Assembly (NCBI GenBank): GCA_021815535.1
Contig: JAKAGL010000138.1
Location: 1-6,537 of the forward strand
DNA: 6,537 nt
DNA from: a bacterium
GTDB lineage: Bacteria; Nitrospinota_A; UBA7883; JACRGQ01
Direction of reading: 5' to 3'
Part shown: positions 4,367-6,537 of the stretch, one piece after another
Layout of the letters: each line of letters begins with the position of its first letter
Position numbering within the stretch: the first letter of the stretch is position 1
The notes under the pieces: model-generated
Databases searched by the model: none
Told to the model about the DNA's origin: nothing
Seen by the model: only the letters and a program-made list of their open reading frames with translations
Made by a program: the position numbers and the translations under genes

Positions 4367-6058
4367 ATGGACTACGAAATAATTAAAATTAAAACCCTCC
4401 CGCCGGATGAGGTGGTCGTTGTAAACGGGACAAGCTGGAAATGCCCCGTGTACGTGCGGCGGATGCCGCCGTGCCGCAGCAACTGCCCCACCAGCGAGGA
4501 CATCAGGGGGTATCTGACAACCGTCGCGCAGGCGAAGGATAACAACACCTCCATCGACGATGCGTTGGACGAGGCATGGTATGTCCTCACCGATAAAAAC
4601 CCGTTTCCTGCGATCCACGGCAGGGTTTGCCCCCACCCCTGCGAGGATGGCTGTAACCGCCTTTACAAGGACGGCTCGGTGGCGATAAACAGTTTCGAAC
4701 GGGTGATCGGCGATCATGGCCTTAAACGGGGCTTGAAACTGCGGATGCTCACGGATGAAAAGAGGGATAAGAAGATTGCCGTTATAGGCGCGGGGCCTTC
4801 CGGCTTGTCCTGCGCCTACCAATTGGCCAGACGGGGTTACAAAGTAACCGTTTTCGAGGCGAATGATCAGATGGGCGGCATGTTGCGCTATGGGATACCC
4901 AAATACCGGCTGCCGCGCGAAATACTCGACGCGGAGATGCAACGGGTGCTTGACCTCGGCATTGAGCTTCGGTGCAATACCAAGGTGGGCGTTGACATCC
5001 CCTTCTCCCAATTGAGAAAGGAATATGACGCCGTTTATATCGGCGTCGGCGCGCAGAAAGGGGGCACGCTTAGCATTCCGGGCGACGACCACCCCAATGT
5101 CATGAGCGGCGTCGGCTTCCTTTTCAAGATCAACAACGGCGATACGGTGTCGGTCGGCAAAAAAGTGGTGGTGGTCGGCGGCGGCAACACCGCCATTGAC
5201 GCCGCGCGGGTAAGCCGGAGACTGGGTGCGGACGTTACCCTGCTTTACCGACGGACAAAAAACGAAATGCCGGCCATCAAAGAAGAGATAACCGCCGCCG
5301 AGGCGGAAGGGATACAGTTCCATTTTCTGGCGGCGCCGGTAAGCGCGGAGGGCAAAGGGAGCGGTGCAAACGCCACGGTGAGCCTGAAGTGCGTCAAGAT
5401 GGCGCTCGGTGAAAAGGACAAATCAGGCAGGGCGCGGCCGGTACCGGTGCCCGGCTCTGAATTCACGCTCGAGGTGAATACCGTGCTGTCCGCGGTAGGC
5501 CAGCAACCGGACCTTGAGGGAATGGCCGAGGTGCCCAACAACTCTTCCTGGGTTGTCACCAATGCCGTCAGGGAAACTTCAGTCCCGGGCGTTTACGCGG
5601 GCGGCGATGCTGTGGCGGTTGATATCGCCGTCACGGCGGTCGGCCACGGCCGGAAAGCGGCGCGGGCCATCAACGCGTTCCTCCACGGCCGGACCTATAA
5701 GGAACCGCCCCTGCAACGCCCCGTCAAGCATACCGAAATGAAGCTCGATTATTACAAAGACGCGCCGCGCAATGAAGCCGAGGAGTTGCCGCCGGAAATG
5801 CGCATTGGCGGTTTCGAGGAAATCCATAAAACCCTCACGATGGAACAGGCCGTTGCCGAGTCCAAGCGGTGCATGAGTTGCGGCCTCTGCTTTACCTGCG
5901 ACCGGTGCCGGATCTTCTGTCCCCGCGAGGCGGTCAGCAAGGATAAGAACAGGCCGGTGGGCCAGAAGATGTTCTCCGATTATACGCGGTGCTCCGGTTG
6001 CCACATCTGCGCCGAGGTCTGCCCATCCGGTTATATCGAGATGGGGTTGGGGTTATAA
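4367..6058 (+). CDS. dsrL: DsrL, iron-sulfur flavoprotein NAD(P)H:acceptor oxidoreductase partnering DsrAB
   Basis: The 563-residue cytoplasmic protein resembles the small subunit of glutamate synthase (GltD) and NfnB. An N-terminal Fe-S domain has Cys36 and Cys40 (PCRSNCPTSEDI) and Cys88, 92 and 96. FAD binds at IGAGPSGL (140-147) and AGGD (411-414). The nucleotide site is GGGNTAIDAARVSRRLGA (271-288) with LLYRR (292-296); two arginines there are common in NADPH-using relatives. The C-terminal ferredoxin domain has Cys508, 511, 514, 518 and Cys542, 545, 548, 552, plus an extra pair, Cys502 and Cys505. It ends 11 residues after the last cysteine, without the long tail of the about 650-residue Allochromatium DsrL. 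In sulfur oxidizers DsrL passes electrons from DsrAB to NAD+; related forms work in the reverse direction. The position directly after dsrB supports DsrL over a plain GltD. AGGAAAG (4353-4359) overlaps the dsrB stop and serves as the ribosome binding site. Confidence 0.92.
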   Translation: MDYEIIKIKTLPPDEVVVVNGTSWKCPVYVRRMPPCRSNCPTSEDIRGYLTTVAQAKDNNTSIDDALDEAWYVLTDKNPFPAIHGRVCPHPCEDGCNRLYKDGSVAINSFERVIGDHGLKRGLKLRMLTDEKRDKKIAVIGAGPSGLSCAYQLARRGYKVTVFEANDQMGGMLRYGIPKYRLPREILDAEMQRVLDLGIELRCNTKVGVDIPFSQLRKEYDAVYIGVGAQKGGTLSIPGDDHPNVMSGVGFLFKINNGDTVSVGKKVVVVGGGNTAIDAARVSRRLGADVTLLYRRTKNEMPAIKEEITAAEAEGIQFHFLAAPVSAEGKGSGANATVSLKCVKMALGEKDKSGRARPVPVPGSEFTLEVNTVLSAVGQQPDLEGMAEVPNNSSWVVTNAVRETSVPGVYAGGDAVAVDIAVTAVGHGRKAARAINAFLHGRTYKEPPLQRPVKHTEMKLDYYKDAPRNEAEELPPEMRIGGFEEIHKTLTMEQAVAESKRCMSCGLCFTCDRCRIFCPREAVSKDKNRPVGQKMFSDYTRCSGCHICAEVCPSGYIEMGLGL

Positions 6059-6096
6059 TGAACGTGGGATTGGAACAGGCATAAAGAAAGGCGGAT

Positions 6097-6537
6097 ATGA
6101 AGACGAGCCTTCCCCGGTTGGTTATCTCGGCGGCCCACAAGAGCGCCGGCAAAACCACTATTTCCGTGGGACTCTGCGCGGCCATCGCCGAAAAGGGCCT
6201 TGCCGTCCAGCCGTTCAAGAAAGGGCCTGATTTCATCGATCCGATGTGGCTCAGCGCTGCGGCGGGGCGTGACTGCCGCAATCTGGACAACTTCATGTTC
6301 GGCTGGGACGAACTTCTGCGTTCTTTCCATACCCACGCCGCCAAGGCCGATATCTCGCTGATCGAAGGAAACAAGGGGCTGCATGACAGCATGGAAACCG
6401 ACGGCGAAGGGAGCGCCGCCAACCTGGCGCGTGAACCGTTCAGTCAGTTCACCCGGAGCGCGGTGCCATCCGCCCTGCAAAACCAGTTTGGTGGAAACAT
6501 TGGCGGCCCAATCAAGAAAGACAAGTTATTTTATTTT
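6097..6537 (+). CDS. dsrN: DsrN (CbiA-type siroheme amidase), N-terminal part joined in frame to foreign sequence
   Basis: Residues 1-113 match the ATPase domain of CbiA/CobB-type a,c-diamide synthases. The P-loop variant is 'AAHKSAGKTTISVGLC' (12-27), then 'VQPFKKGPDFIDPMWLSAAAGR' (37-58, key residues KKGPD and DP) and the Walker-B-like 'DISLIEGNKGLHD' (85-97), then DGEGSAANLARE. DsrN is the glutamine-dependent enzyme that amidates siroheme for DsrAB, which suits this operon. The family normally continues 'GAPVxLVxD' and has about 450 residues including a C-terminal glutaminase domain. Here the family pattern stops after Glu113 (6435), and residues 114-147 resemble a TonB-dependent receptor. 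The frame runs off the window without a stop. An AAAGGCGGA stretch (6087-6095) precedes ATG 6097, 38 nt after dsrL. The name DsrN rather than CbiA/CobB rests on context. Confidence 0.8.
   Translation, partial: MKTSLPRLVISAAHKSAGKTTISVGLCAAIAEKGLAVQPFKKGPDFIDPMWLSAAAGRDCRNLDNFMFGWDELLRSFHTHAAKADISLIEGNKGLHDSMETDGEGSAANLAREPFSQFTRSAVPSALQNQFGGNIGGPIKKDKLFYF
6436..6537 (+). other. TonB-dependent receptor-like fragment fused to the dsrN 5' part
   Basis: In the same frame as dsrN the last 34 codons read 'PFSQFTRSAVPSAL' followed by 'QNQFGGNIGGPIKKDKLFYF'. NQFGG-x-x-GGPI-x-KDK-x-FFF is a recognisable signature of the plug region of Oar-like or carboxypeptidase-regulatory-domain TonB-dependent receptors. 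It is unrelated to CbiA proteins. The last about 30 bases are AT-rich, unlike the preceding dsr genes. The break lies near 6430-6440. The fragment runs to the window edge, so a contig-end chimera is likely. Confidence 0.7.

Noticed and set aside
4334..5323. Minus-strand open frame opposite dsrL
   Set aside because: Shadow of the dsrL reading frame; no family features, no ribosome binding site of note.
6058..6084. Seven-codon frame starting in the dsrL stop (TAATG)
   Set aside because: Too short, no ribosome binding site, and the neighbouring dsrN start explains the local sequence better.
5934..6480. Two overlapping minus-strand frames opposite dsrL and dsrN
   Set aside because: They cross the dsrL-dsrN junction opposite well-supported genes and show no protein family features.

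Overview
The window holds the front part of a dsr (dissimilatory sulfite reductase) gene cluster of the kind linked to sulfur oxidation. The order is dsrE-dsrF-dsrH-dsrA-dsrB-dsrL-dsrN, all on the + strand. Before it lie the 3' end of an unrelated outer-membrane protein gene and an AT-rich regulatory gap. The genes are GC-rich and the gap is strikingly AT-rich. The source is a Gram-negative bacterium, shown by the FadL-type beta-barrel. DsrEFH and DsrL alongside a DsrAB whose cluster-binding segments resemble the oxidative (reverse-type) enzymes suggest a sulfur oxidizer. The gene order differs from the dsrAB-EFHC order of purple sulfur bacteria and from the dsrNCABL-EFH order of green sulfur bacteria, as I recall them. 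The sequence alone does not fix the phylum.

Layout: 2-424 is the C-terminal end of a FadL/TodX-like porin. It is closed by a textbook intrinsic terminator (448-479), so the dsr cluster is transcriptionally separate. The gap 425-815 carries the likely operon promoter. Its best candidate is a -24/-12 (sigma-54) element at 731-747, with a dyad about 190 bp upstream where an enhancer-binding activator could sit. 816-1884 encodes the three subunits of the DsrEFH sulfurtransferase. 1885-1981 is a short gap with a palindrome and a strong hairpin just ahead of the dsrA ribosome binding site. 1982-4354 encodes the siroheme sulfite reductase subunits DsrA and DsrB. 4367-6058 encodes the iron-sulfur flavoprotein DsrL. 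From 6097 the window enters dsrN (CbiA-type glutamine-dependent amidase).

How they work together (established for the families): DsrEFH passes persulfide sulfur to DsrC. DsrAB interconverts sulfite and the sulfur carried by DsrC. DsrL exchanges electrons between DsrAB and the NAD(P)H pool. DsrN amidates siroheme to give the siroamide used by DsrAB. dsrC and the membrane complex genes (dsrMKJOP) are not in the window.

Main anomaly: the last about 100 bases do not continue dsrN. The frame stays open but changes after about position 6435 into a sequence typical of the plug region of Oar/carboxypeptidase-regulatory-type TonB-dependent receptors, ending at the window edge. This is most likely a chimeric join at a contig end, though a real rearrangement cannot be excluded.
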